DNA of 64,000 nt, taken from positions 1 to 64,000 of the forward strand of contig MEHQ01000803.1 of NCBI GenBank assembly GCA_008828725.1, in the 5' to 3' direction. Shown here one piece after another: positions 15,001 through 25,900 of the stretch. The notes under the pieces are model-generated. The model did not search any database, had not been told where the DNA came from, and saw nothing but the letters and a program-made list of their open reading frames with translations. A program made the translations under genes and the position numbers. How positions within the stretch are numbered: the first letter of the stretch is position 1; each line of letters starts with the position of its first letter. This stretch comes from Saccharina japonica (lineage: Eukaryota > Sar > Phaeophyceae > Laminariales > Laminariaceae).

Positions 15001-18000
15001 ACAATTTTAAAATCAAAAACACACCGTCGTCGAACCGTACCAATCTGGCCCGAAATATAAGGACCATTTAGACTTAATTTTAATATACAAATTATCCTTA
15101 TATTTTGGGTCAGAGTGATATCTGCTACAGCAATATACAGCAGTAATACACAGCAGTACTCGGAGTAAACACAGTACTGTAGGGAGGTCGGATGGCAATG
15201 ATGCTCCCTCTTTTCAACTTGGGACACCCCCGTGATTTCAAGTCAACAAAGTCCCGAAGGGGAACTTTGTATACTAAATATACCCTACATGGTATACAGC
15301 AGTATTAATAGTAACCCGTAGTACATACTAGGCCATATATGTCATTGATATCTTGGATTGGTAGTTAAAAGTTCACCAGGTACCAAGTACCTGGTATGTA
15401 GAAATCAGGGAATTTGGTTTGGCCCGCGCGGCGGTTTTTGTGGTTTTAGTAGTATATGGAGGGAAAATGAAAAACTGCCCAAAACACTGCATTATTAACC
15501 CTGTAAACCTAACCAACAACCCTAGCCCCAACTCTACCCGTAGGACTTCTGTGTTCCGAATGAACCACTTCTCGTACCATTACCTGGTTTGATACTAGTG
15601 TACTGCTGTAGTGTACTATCTGTAGTGGCCAATTGGCAGGGCTGTGATTCGGCAAGACTTAAGTCGCCGACTATTAATAGATACCTGGTACTAAATAGTC
15701 GGACTAAGACTAATAGTCAGTCAGTTGTGAAACGGAGGTGCCGACTATCCGACGTATTGGGTTTCCGGAGGCGTTTTTAATGCGGGATATACAGATTTTC
15801 TACGTGAATCGCTGCGGGCTGCGGATTGCCCTCATGCCCTGTGAACTCTGCAGCGCGCGGTGGGAGATCTACACGCGTACCGTACACACGCACACATGGA
15901 GACGAGACAGCCCATTTATATCGACGGTACCGACGGCGAAACGCTTTGTCTTCGTACAAATACAATAAAATAATTCAAAGGTATTTTCGGTAGGGTACGT
16001 ACCGAACTGTACCGGGGGTATTTTCCCGGTAAATACCGGTACCCGACACTTCGGTAAGTTCGATATTTTTCCAATACCGGTACCCGACACTTCGGTAAGT
16101 TCGGTACGCCCGCCCAAATATACCCCAGGTACCGGTATACCCTCGACCGCAATACCGGGGGTACCGGTATTTGTTCGGTACCGGGCTCGATACCCTACCG
16201 AAGACTTCGGTAAGTTCGGTACTTTTCAATACCGGTACCCGACACTTCGGTAAGTTCGGTATTGTTTCGATACCGGTACCCGACACTTCGGTAAGTTCGG
16301 TACTTTTCCAATACCGTTATCCGGCACTTCGGTAAGTTCGGTACTTTTCCAATACCTGTACCCGATACTTCGGTAAGTTCGGTACGCCTACCCGAACATA
16401 CCCCGGGTACCGGTATATCCTCGACCACAATACCGGCGGTGATCGGTGCGGCCTCGATACCGGGGAATCGGGTATGTATGCAATACGAACACACATTATG
16501 ACATTATACAAGGTATCTGGTATTTATTTGTGGCAGCAGCAGCAGTCTTCTCTACATTCATGTATCCATCTGGTCCTTGGCTCTGGAGGCACAACGCACT
16601 CATCTCACACCCACCATGAACGGCTGCAGACACAACACTACAATCGCGGAGAGTACGGAGCGAAAGGACAGATGATATTATCGCCAAGTCGCGCCAGTGG
16701 GGTTCGAGGCGCCGCCGAGGCGGTGCTATGGTACGCTCTGCGCAGCTTTTCGTGTTGTGGGAGAAGCTCCGACTGCTCACCTGATAAAGTACTCGTATCA
16801 TGCATCCTATTTACGGACTTCAACGCGACATCTCGAATCCATCGCTGCTCTGATTGTATTAAAACAGTGATGTACCAGCAGCAGCTGCAGCAGCAGCACT
16901 ACGCGAGGTTGCCGAGGATCTAAACTGTATGCCGAGCTTCGACGTTGGGAGATTAGGGTATAGAACAGGCTTCAAGCGCAGCACTCGATGGCAGTGGCAC
17001 GCGTGGACTGTATAAAATACACAGTAGAGCCCACAGCAGCAGCGCATTGCCCAAGTTGGAGCTGCTGCTTCTGCCCCTCTGCTGCTGTGTTCTGTTGTTG
17101 CTCTTGCTGGAGCTGGTGCTGCTGCTAACCGTGCTTCCGATTGCTACGAACGTGGTTGGGGTGGCGGCGGCAGCATTGCCATTTTCTCCGTCATTGGCGC
17201 CGCCATCTGTTTGCTGTTGCTACAAGTACACCTTTATTTAGGGTATGTTCGGTAAGGGTACGTACCGAAGTATACCGGGGGTATTACCTCGGTAAATACC
17301 GGTACCTGACACTTCGGTAAGTTCGGTATTTTTCCAATACCGTACCCGACACTTCGGTAAGTTCGGTATTTTTCCAATACCGGTACCCGACACTTCGGTA
17401 AGTTCGGTACGCTCACCTAAATGTACCCCGGGTACCGGTATACCCTCATCCACAATACCGGGGGTACCGGTATTTTCTCGGTAGTATGCTTAATACCCTA
17501 CCGAACACTTCGGTAAGTTCGGTACTTTTTCAATACCGGTACCCGACACTTCGGTAAGTTCGGTATTTTTTCAATACCGGTACCGGACACTTCGGAAAGT
17601 TCGGTAGTTTTTCAATACCGGTACCCGATACTTCGGTAAGTTCGGTACGCGCAACAAATATACCCCCGGTACCGGTATACCCTACCGAACTTGCCTTTGC
17701 AATATTTTATAGTAGGAAGTAGACGGTTTACGACTTGCCGTCGCCATCGACTCGCGCGTTTCGCGCAAGGTTGGGAGAGCACCACCGAGGCATCCACGCC
17801 CCGATGGTCTACTTAATACTTGGGAGTGATTAACCTCGAATTCTACTCTGTCGCGTATTTATGGGCGAGGGACCTCGCTCATGAATGCAAATTCCCTTAA
17901 GTCCTTGATTTTTCGAGCCTGTCAAGGCCGATTTTTTTTTTTTTTCATGGATCGAGATACCTACCATCGAGGAACATATTTTCTGGGTCAAATTTTGATC

Positions 18001-19621
18001 ATGAGCGAAATACGACTCTTGAACAATAACAAAGTACTAAAATCGATTTTCATTATCATCGGAAAGGCAATTCTCAATTAGGAAAATCGGCAGTTTGTTG
18101 GAGACTACTGAATACCTGGTAATATGTACGTGGCTTGGCGATGTGTTCGCTGTTTCGCTCGTATCCCCGTCAGGTAAAAACAATAATATTGCGACTGAAC
18201 CAATTTATGTCACGGTCCTCTACCAGTACGAAGTCCACTAGGGTAGAGAACTACCTGGTACATTTTTTGTCCTTCTCGTTTTCGTACTTTTCTTGTGTAA
18301 ACTGAAGTCTTCTGTTTTTTCTGTCGAAACTTAAACTTCCGTGAATCTGCGAGTACGTACTCGTGGGCCATATTTATTGCGCTTTTCTTGTGCAAAATGA
18401 AGCCAAATACGTACCAGGTACGTATTATGGCGTATTTTTTGTATTTTCGGACTCCGGCGGCGCCTCCAGCGAGCCTCCGGAGGCGCCTCCGGCGGGCCCT
18501 CCGAGGGCGCCCCCAGCGGGGCGACGCCTCCAGCGCCCCAGGGGGGGCTTTTTTTGGCTCGTTTCGCTCGCCTGACTTCAGCAGGCAAGTCGGCTGGTTA
18601 AGTCAGGCAAGTCGGCTGGTTTTGTCACCACCCGACTTGCTGACTACAGTCAGCTACAGCAGTAGTCGGCTTCGCCGACCCACAGCCCTACTAATTGGCG
18701 AGTTGGGGATTGGTACTCTGTGATACGCATTGTCAAAGAAACAAGGAAGCAAGCCATCGCGACATACATATAATATGTAGCCTACACCGTATGGTATTAT
18801 ATGATACCTGGTAGGCCGTGAGTCGTGAGAGTCTATTTTATACGTACAACAGCCTGTCTTCGATCTGCGAGTGTGCGAATATTCTAACTTCGGGTGCAGG
18901 CTAGGCTCAGATGTCGGCCGCCCCTTACGTACGTCTTTAGGTTGCACTCGGCATCGACGTGAAGCCGTGGCAGTTCACTAAAGCTGGCGGAATGACGGGG
19001 GGGGGTCCTGAAAACTACTGTAGCAGAGGAAAACAAGAGCTTGGCAACAAGTGATTGCTTTCTGTTTGGGGCATTCGAGGTGTACTACGAGTACTCGTAC
19101 TTTGTTGTGCATGTGAGAGTATGACGTAAAACAGGAGCAACAGCAGCAGCAGAGCAAACAGCCGCCGCAGCAGCAGAGCAGCAGCAGTCTCTTTCCAGCA
19201 GGACCTGCTGATGCTGCTTCACATAAAACGAACAACAACGGCAACAAACACGGAACATCATCGATAATGGAACACAAGCAGGCCCAAAGTATCCATTTCG
19301 TGGCGGTTTCTACCAAGCAGACGCACAGCGCATGCGTGGGCAACGCAGGAGGTTGGCGATGCTCGTCTCCCAAGAGAATGCACAGGTGCTCCACCCTTAT
19401 GAAAGGACGGACTACACGACGTACAATCAGGTACCCCGCCAAGACAATCTCATGGTATTCATATGTAGAACGTTGCAAGCAGGGAGTGCTTGGTCTTTTC
19501 GACGGGTCACCTGGAGCATAGGAGTGCTGGACGCCCCTTGCATTTTCCCCGACCCTCCGTAGCCATCCTTCGGAATAAATGGCGGCGCCTCGGTGGCTTC
19601 GTTCTCACCAACGCGCTCCAT
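24..19621 (-). CDS. Multi-pass membrane protein, partial (3' end outside window)
   Basis: Exons were read on the minus strand. First exon 19621-19511 starts MERVGENEATEAPPF and ends on a GTGACC donor. Exon 12240-12137 is hydrophilic (GDGDIPGVVVRIGQ). Then come 8197-8057, 6804-6738, about 6311-6224, 6146-6056, 5581-5496, 4312-4206, 3436-3349, 1956-1885 and 145-24. The joins 8057/6804, 6224/6146, 6056/5581, 5496/4312, 4206/3436 and 3349/1956 keep phase exactly. The exons encode about six or seven hydrophobic helices, for example LVLVAPAFLYAIAVVMWLFE, LNYSLGTLYVLWMLFRHL and LMADLIIFLCWFLSIVTIIN. The last visible exon carries PPDLPGSREGVFSWL and LCRISEE, then a GTGAGG donor. This faintly recalls the cytosolic linker of OSCA/CSC1 channels, but the family is not identified. 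Unresolved: the exons between 19.5 and 12.1 kb and between 12.1 and 8.2 kb; a one-base frame discontinuity in the 6311-6224 exon; and a phase mismatch between 1885 and 145, perhaps from a missed small exon. Confidence 0.6.
240..470 (+). repeat. Poly(C)/poly(G)-linked dispersed repeat, long copy
   Basis: Contains ACCATAGACCCTCGCATCCC, GGTTTTCACC, GCATGAAGGGCGAGCTGCAT and CCGCTTGTGAGGCGGACTTG. The same series recurs at 41430-41725 and, inverted, at 60980-61165. Short pieces are at 5720-5790, 35799-35865 and 57425-57480. A G or C homopolymer lies beside nearly every copy. Confidence 0.65.
3065..3324. mobile_element. GATC-rich inverted-repeat element, copy 1
   Basis: It opens TCGGACAGATCGTCGACT and closes GATGATCTGTCTGATCTGTC. 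The inside is dense in GATCTGTATGATC-like words, with a shared GGATCTGTACTGTACATATC and CCGGGTGGGAGC. Found again at 9945, 46232, 46634 and 58494. Confidence 0.5.
4310..4860. repeat. GTCACGACA degenerate array
   Basis: Short CACGTCA, GTCACGACA and CATGTCACGACA words are repeated across 550 bp. The block starts immediately 5' (on minus) of the 4312-4206 exon, so it forms the end of that intron. Confidence 0.7.
4963..5088. mobile_element. Short TIR element, ATTACGGG family, copy 1
   Basis: About 126 bp with inverted ends TATTAGGGGGGACC and GGTGTCCCGTAATA. Inner sequence includes AGTAAATAGAACCAAATAAT. Same family as 10292 and 35541. Non-coding, A/T-rich middle. Confidence 0.6.
5770..6045. repeat. 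Long polypyrimidine tract
   Basis: CTCTTT, CCCTCC and CTCCCTCCTTCC runs for about 275 bp. On the minus strand it is purine-rich and lies just after the donor of the 6146-6056 exon. Confidence 0.9.
7282..7333 (-). pseudogene. Duplicated 3' exon fragment of the membrane-protein gene, copy 3
   Basis: This is a third copy of the same exon end. The minus strand opens PVSFVV and ends with the LFAADE codons before GTTATG. Against the other two copies it has one extra base in the middle, so the two halves are in different frames. It is probably a dead duplicate in the same intron. Confidence 0.55.
7336..7424. mobile_element. TTAA-flanked palindromic MITE, copy 1
   Basis: It begins TTAACCCATTCAGGACT, has the core ACTAATTCCAAGTACTTTG and ends ATTCTTAAGGGGTTAA. 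The ends are inverted repeats and the borders are TTAA, the target used by piggyBac-type transposases. It is non-coding. Eight related copies occur in the window. Confidence 0.7.
7455..7542. mobile_element. TTAA-flanked palindromic MITE, copy 2
   Basis: Same orientation and design as the copy 30 bp to its left: TTAACCCATTCAGAACT to AGTTCTTAAGGGGTTAA. Two copies this close suggest a local tandem duplication of the segment. Confidence 0.7.
7611..7655 (-). pseudogene. Duplicated 3' exon fragment of the membrane-protein gene, copy 2
   Basis: The minus strand reads VSFAAFCVNLFAAEE followed by a GTAAGA donor. This is a clear copy of the last 15 residues of the exon ending at 8057 (VSFAALCVHLFAAGE, then GTATGC). 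The frame is intact and the donor is canonical, but no good acceptor in matching phase precedes it. It lies inside the intron between 8057 and 6804. It may be a decaying duplicate or an alternative exon end. Confidence 0.6.
8220..8500. repeat. G-rich strand with GGGTTAGGG and GGGGGTGGG runs
   Basis: Many closely spaced G runs of three or more, a strong potential for G-quadruplex on plus. It begins about 20 bases before the acceptor of the 8197-8057 exon, so its C-rich complement is that exon's pyrimidine tract. Confidence 0.85.
8644..8714. repeat. GGACA pentanucleotide microsatellite
   Basis: About 14 perfect GGACA units. Confidence 0.95.
9706..9793. mobile_element. TTAA-flanked palindromic MITE, copy 3
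   Basis: TTAACCCCTTAAGAACTGC to TTCAGTTCTGAATGGATTAA, with core ACAAACTACTTGGAATTAGT. Inverted relative to copies 1 and 2. Confidence 0.7.
9945..10232. mobile_element. GATC-rich inverted-repeat element, copy 2
   Basis: Ends TCGGACAGATCATTCAG and ATGATCTGTCC. Contains a local array of CTGTATGAT (10000-10050) and the shared GGATCTGTACTGTACATATC. Confidence 0.5.
10292..10424. mobile_element. Short TIR element, ATTACGGG family, copy 2
   Basis: TATTACGGGGGACCATAATA at one end and AATGGTCTCCCGTAATA at the other, with TTTGGTCCCTATTTACTA inside. About 133 bp, in the spacing between exons of the minus-strand membrane-protein gene. Confidence 0.65.
15036..15120. mobile_element. Short hairpin element, 85 bp family, copy 1
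   Basis: TACCAATCTGGCCCGAAATA at the left against TATTTTGGGTCAGAGTGATA at the right. The inverted halves surround TTTAGACTTAATTTTAATA. The same architecture occurs at 28510 and 35211. Confidence 0.55.
15960..16465. repeat. Minisatellite, CGGTACCCGACACTTCGGTA family, block 1
   Basis: Repeats of about 43 bp carry ACACTTCGGTAAGTTCGGTA and AATACCGGTACCCG. About ten imperfect units. The same array resumes at 17235. Confidence 0.85.
17235..17690. repeat. Minisatellite, CGGTACCCGACACTTCGGTA family, block 2
   Basis: Same unit and the same higher-order order of words as block 1, including CCCCGGGTACCGGTATACCC. Blocks 1 and 2 look like copies of one array separated by 770 bp of unrelated sequence. 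Confidence 0.85.
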
Positions 19622-19940
19622 TGTTCCCCGTGAACTGCTGTCGCATGGCGTACACTCTAACCGCTCACACGAAAGGGGCGCACCCTACCTCCCACTTACA
19701 AAACGCCAACATAAACACCTACAAACCTCCAATATGTTCCAGTTTTTTTTCTGAATTTTCTTCTTTTCTTTTTTTCCGCACCACAACTGAGAGGCGCGTA
19801 TTGTGATGGGGGAACGTGATACGTGAGGAGCGAGCTCGATACCGAAGCAACCCGAGCCCAACTCTGGGGGATATCTGCAGCTAACAAGCTGCTGCGTATC
19901 GCGCCGCCGCTCCGCGATCCGCCTCCCGCAGCAACAGCGA
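19622..19940. promoter_or_regulatory. Putative bidirectional promoter
   Basis: This is the 319 bp between two divergent start codons: the membrane-protein gene on minus at 19621 and the coiled-coil/PH-like gene on plus at 19941. It contains a pyrimidine-rich tract around 19740-19780 and GC-rich sequence close to the plus-strand ATG. Both 5' UTRs must lie here unless there are upstream non-coding exons. No clear TATA box was seen. The promoter role is inferred from layout only. Confidence 0.5.
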
Positions 19941-22900
19941 ATGACGGACGGCCACGACGATCTCGGTGGGCAGGTCGTCATTGTTGGAAGAGCCGTGGAA
20001 AAGTCGGACGGGGGCATCATGCGAACGGGCGAGGCACCAACCATGGGATTTTCGCCACCGAACATCGCCGCGAATTCGGTTCGTGACCGCGTACGACAGA
20101 TGCAGGGCATGACCGAGATCGATAGAGGAATTGAAGCCCTCGAAGCCGTAGCTGCCATCGCTGCCTCCGGCCGATCGTCGTTCAACATGCTCTCCCCGAA
20201 CGTGGAAGTCCCGAACAGAAGCCGAAACGCCGCCGCCGGGGAAGAGCGAATGCTATTTCATTCAAATCCGCCGACCTCGTCGAACCTCCGCAGCACGGGG
20301 CGAGGTATGGCAGCTCTCGGCGTGACGGCTTCAAGAAGGACCTCCTGGTCGAACGTTCCTTTCTCCAGGATCTCGGGAGGGCCCATCAGGGCGTCGCCGA
20401 CGCTCTCCCCTTCCCCGCGCGCACGATCTCTCGTACGGGTCGGTAGTGACCTCTCGACAGCCTCGAGCCAGGAGCCCGTGCATCGCCATAATGGTCCACG
20501 TCTCTCTCTGGAGAGTCTGGGCATCGATGACGACCCCGATCAAGACACCAACGTAGCAGCAACAGCAATAGCAGCAGCAGGAGAAGAAGCAACTGAAGGC
20601 TCCGACTCCTCTGATGATGACACCGCCTCCGCCGCCACGACCACCTCTCCCAAGAGGTTTATCAGCACGAGGGATACAATCGGCGCAATTTTTCCGAGAA
20701 GGCAATCGAAAAATAGCAGCACACAACTAAACATGCGGAGCGCACCGAGCAGCAGCAGAAGCAGCAGCAGCAGAAGCAAGAAAAAAACCGGCAGCAGCAG
20801 CTCGCGCCCATGCTCCGCAGGACCTAAAGCAGGGTCTGTTGAGACCAGGACGTCCCCGCAGGCCCGGGGCTTCAGCACCATCATGTGGCACGACAGCTTC
20901 ACCCCTCCCGGAGAGGAGAGCGTGTCTCCTCGGGGAGGCACTGGTCAAGGCCGCGTGAAGGCAAGGGGGGGGTGGTGGGCACGCTCTTCTTCTGCTCCAA
21001 AGGGTGACCATCACAGGGGGGATGATCGATTTGACTTGGAGAGGGAGAGGGGGAGCGGTTTTGCTCGAGAAGGAGAAGGAGATGGGGGGCCAACGAGGGC
21101 GTTCTCGAGCCCTGTGGGGATGAGGGTCGAGAACGCGCAGATGAGGATGGAGAACCGGAGGCTGGAGGAAGCTCTGTCTGCTGCGAAGGTGCGAGATAGA
21201 TGCGAAATTGCATGATGCTGCGCCGCGCCGTGCACGCCGTGCAAGCCTTTTTTTTCCAGCTGTTTATCTCGTTTGTCATTTTTTCTCTTGAAAAGAAGAA
21301 GAGATTTGACGCACTCCTACTGAAATTACGTGTGATATGAATACCAATCCATACTCGTAGCACCGTCGAGGGTACCCGTACAATGTACGACCAAGTACCT
21401 GGTGCACCGCCGTCCATACGAGTACCTGGTACGTACGCGATGGGACCATGCATGCCATGCATACAAAAACGATGCCGTAGCGACAGCGGACAGCGACAAA
21501 TTAATCGATGATACGAGCTATATATGTACGTACAGAAAGATGCGCAGCTGTAGGTACTCTTATGATATGTACATACGATACGAGTATCAACATGCTGCTC
21601 GCGTGCCGCACATCTCTTTATCTCTTTGCGTTGCAGTTCGGACACCCCCCCCAGCCCCAGATGCGTATAGTGTCAAATCGAAACCGGCACTTTGTTTCTT
21701 CGACACCTCTGTACGCAAGTATACTCTACTCTTTACGTAACTTCAATGTTTCAAGGAGCTATATATGAGTACAATAGAAGTGTTACCCGACGAGTACCCG
21801 TCTTAAGCGGGTACCCGCCAAATTTGGGGGGAAATAACCGGATACTCGAGAGTATTTACGACCATTTTGGGCAGGTACCCGTTTAGCAGCCGGGTACCCG
21901 TTTAACGCCCGCGTACCCGTCGAACAGCCGGTTGCCCAGGGCCCAAATACTCAGCGTATGAAGTGTTACCCGCACCCCGTGATGGGTATTAGCAAGCCGG
22001 GTAATGCTCGCGAGTAACCAGGTAATTGGCAAAAGGGTATAATCTATGATAATAGTATGGTGTGAGATGTGCGGCATGATGAGACAGCATTTTCAGTTTG
22101 AAAAGGGCCTCCTGGAGAGTGCATGCGAAGTACTACCCAGGGGACGTGATTTGGGGGGTGATAAGTTGCCATAACCGGGATTTCCAAGGTAAACAAAAGA
22201 GTACACGGGTACCCGTGGCCCAATGTTCGGCGAGTATCAAGTGTTACTCGTACCCGTGACGGGTAATATCAAGCCGGGTAATACTCGCGAGTACCCGGGT
22301 ACTTGGCAAAAGGGTAACACCTCTAGAGTATCATACAACTATAGGACGAGTACGTTGCACTTTTATTATTTAGATTTACGGGTATAACGTAAGGGTGGAG
22401 ACGTGGGGACGACGGACATTTTTCTACAGAGTACGTGTATAGGTGGTCCTGCTGCTGGTGTACGCGCTATTATAGAGGTTGTTACCCTTTTGCCAATTCC
22501 CCGGGTACTCGCGAGTATTTCCTGGCTTGATGATACCCGTCGTTGATACGAGTAACACTTCATACTCGCCGAGTATTTGGTGCCCGGGTAGACTACTCGG
22601 TTACCCGGTATAAATGGGTATCCGTTAGGTTACCTTGGAACTCCCGGAGACCGCAACTTATCGGGCCCTAAATCACGTCCCCTGGGTAGTATTTGGTACA
22701 TATTCTCGAGGAAGCCCTTTTCAAAATGAAAATGCTGTCTGGCTCACACCTCACATGTGACACCTTTACTATTATTAGAGGTTACCCTAATGCCAATCAC
22801 CCGATACTCGCAAGTATTACCCGGCTGGCTATTACCCGTCACAGGTACGGGTAACACTTCATACTCGCCGAGTATTTGGACCCCGGACACCCGGGTGCCC

Positions 22901-25900
22901 GGTTGATTAGACGGGTACCCGGGTGTTGAACTGGCACCCGCTGTTAAACGGGTACCCGGGTACCCGCCCAAAATTGCCGTAAGTACTCAGGAGTACCTGG
23001 GTATTTCCCCCCCAAAGTTGGCGGGTACCCGTTTGAGACGGGTTCTCGTCGGGTAACACCTCTATTACCTATTATTAGTACCTGTACGCACAAACATATT
23101 AATAATGATACACAGATGCTCCGAGTACCTTGGAGTATAGTAAGGAGTATTGGAGATAAAATACTCCAGGTACTTCGTGTACTCGGAGTAGTTCGGGGTT
23201 CGGTACTCCGGGATACTGCTCGTACTCGGAGTATTTTGGGTATGAACACTCTCGATACTGCTTGTACTCGGAGTATTTCGGGGTCCGATAATGCGGGCAC
23301 TCTTTGTACTCCGAGTATTTGGGGCTTCAGTACTGCTCATACTCCCAAGTAGAGTATTCAGGCCGCCAGTACTCTAATACTCTCAAATACTCGGAGTACG
23401 AAATGTACTCGATACTCGGAGTATACTCGGAGTGTGAAGTACGTTAGAAGCATCTTTGCATCATTTTGAAGACTTGGCCGTCATTCCTCCCAGGTTCTGG
23501 GAGCATGTGACTGGCGTTTATAGCATTTCAAAATTCACAGATGCTCCCATTACCTCGGAGTATAATTAGAGTATTTTCGAGAAAAAACACTTCAGGTGCT
23601 TTGTGTACTCGCAGTATTTCGGTGTCCAATACTCTCGATACTCGGAGTACTCCGAGTAATTCAGATGTTATTACTCCGAGTACTGCTTGTACTCGAGTAT
23701 AAGTACTGCTCATACTCGCAGTACTCGGAGTATTTGGGCCTTCAGTACAGCTCATACTCCAGGTACTCCGAATATTTAGACCTCCAGTACTCTAATCCTC
23801 TCAGTACTCGGAGTACGAAAAATACTCGATACTCCGAGTACGAGTATACTCGGAGCATCTGTGTAAATGATACTATTATGTACCAGTTTGAATCGATTGA
23901 TCATCCAACGGGCCGTTAGACGGTATTCGTAGAGGTCGAGTATGGAGACGATGTTCATTTGTTGTTTTACTTGCTTGCTGTTGATGGTTGATGTTTGATA
24001 TTGTTTCGTCTTCGTGTGTTGTATTGTGGTTGATCTTGTTATATGAGCATGATCCTATGGGCTACGACCCTCCAATAAAAGGTCCTTTTTTTGGAGGGTC
24101 ATAGCCCATAGTGATGATCTGTATGATCCCATTTATTATCTTCGCCCTTCCTTTCTCTCTCCTTCCTAGTCGTAACTCAGATCCGGGGTCACAAAGGAGG
24201 CTCTTCTCCCTCCCCCCCCACTACGGTTCTTGCCTTGCACTGTTCTCGCGAGAAGATTTCAGCACTTTCTTCCCTCGTCAACTCTCGTCGAATTGGGCCT
24301 ACCCACGCTACGAGTATAATATGCGCTCTCGACAGTAGTTGGTGTCATTTGAGAATAAAAATCTCCATACGGAGACTCGAACCCTCGACCTCCAACCTCA
24401 CAGGCTTCGTGGTTACCCAGGCTTTGTGGTTACCTGTTAGACTACCGGGGCGACCGGATACAAACAGAGAACCAAACCACATATATACGTATCGATATTA
24501 ATATTAATAGTACAGACTAGCCGGTCGCCCCGGTAGAGTAGTGGTCAGCTTCAAAGACTACTACCATTGGTACCCAAGATCGAATCCCACCGTGGTGAGA
24601 GATTTTGTCTTTATTTGAAAAAATAAAAAGGAACCAATTGCTGAGAGCGCATTCGTGGCGTGGGTAGGCGGAATCCGACGCAAGTCGACGAGGGAAGAAA
24701 GTGCTGAAATCTTCTCGCGATAAAAATGCAAGGCAAGAACCGTAGTGGGGGAGGAGGGAGAAGAGCCTACTTTATGACCCCGGATCTGAGTTACGACTAG
24801 GAAGGAGAGAGAAAGAAGGGCGAAGATAATAAATGGGATGGAAACAAAAAACAAACACAAACTGCGCTATTAAAGCAGCTGCTGTACTTACCGTCTGTCC
24901 TATATATATGTGTGTGTGTTGTGTGTGTTGTCTTCACATTAAACCCGTTCTTTCTACTCAACCACATCTGATTCAGTACACCCAGTGCCTGTCCCAGTCC
25001 TGATTCCTAATCCTAGAGAGTGTTCTCAATTAACTACTCTGTATTCCTACATTGTACCTGTCGACATCCAGCTCACCCAGTGTCCCAGTGTCTCGTACTG
25101 CTGTCTGAACCACATCGATCGACACTTTCGTACCAGTGTACCTATTTTATACCAGTCTGCAGAAAACTGCGGATAAATGGTCGATTCATCGTTATCCACG
25201 CATGAATACGTATGATATGTATGAAATTTCATTTAATTATGTTTCCTTTGTAGGGGGGACAGGGCAAGGGCGTCTTGTTCGTGTTTCCGCAATATAATGT
25301 TAAGTTCGATGCGTCCCGTCTTTGTTCCGTTTTTGTGTTTTTGTTTTTGAATCTGACCGTCCGCCCTTGAGCCCGACACTGATATTTATACATGGTACCA
25401 GGGTATATCTTTATAAAGATTAAGAACAACAGCGACACCAGCGAGGATTTCGTCCAAACTTCTGCCTGCAATATTTGCAAGCTGTGTCTATAAACATCAT
25501 ACGAAGTACATATCATAACAGATATGTACTCACGGGGTTTATTTATATCACACGTACGAGTATGTCCTCATTGTATATATCATCATATGATATGAGGAGA
25601 AAAAAACCTGAGGCTGCAGAATTCAGGGAGCGTGTGGCTTAGGGCCCATCTTAACGAACATCGTTTTTTATTGAAATTGAATACGAAGCAATTAATATTA
25701 TTGAACAGAATTTCGTGAAAAAAATGACCTCACGTACTCACCAACAGCAGCGTAATTCGTACGAGTATCTTTTCTACCGGTGTGAGACTCATATTTTCTG
25801 CGCATCTGCAAGCTTTCCTCTGTGGGCCGCGGGTCTTTGACCGCACGCGGCTGCGGCGCACACCGGGGGGGCGTGTGTACGGTGTACACTATGTATACGA

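Noticed and set aside
24521-24600. tRNA gene
   Set aside because: It has A- and B-box-like words but no clean cloverleaf, and it is fused to a body repeated elsewhere, so it is a SINE head.
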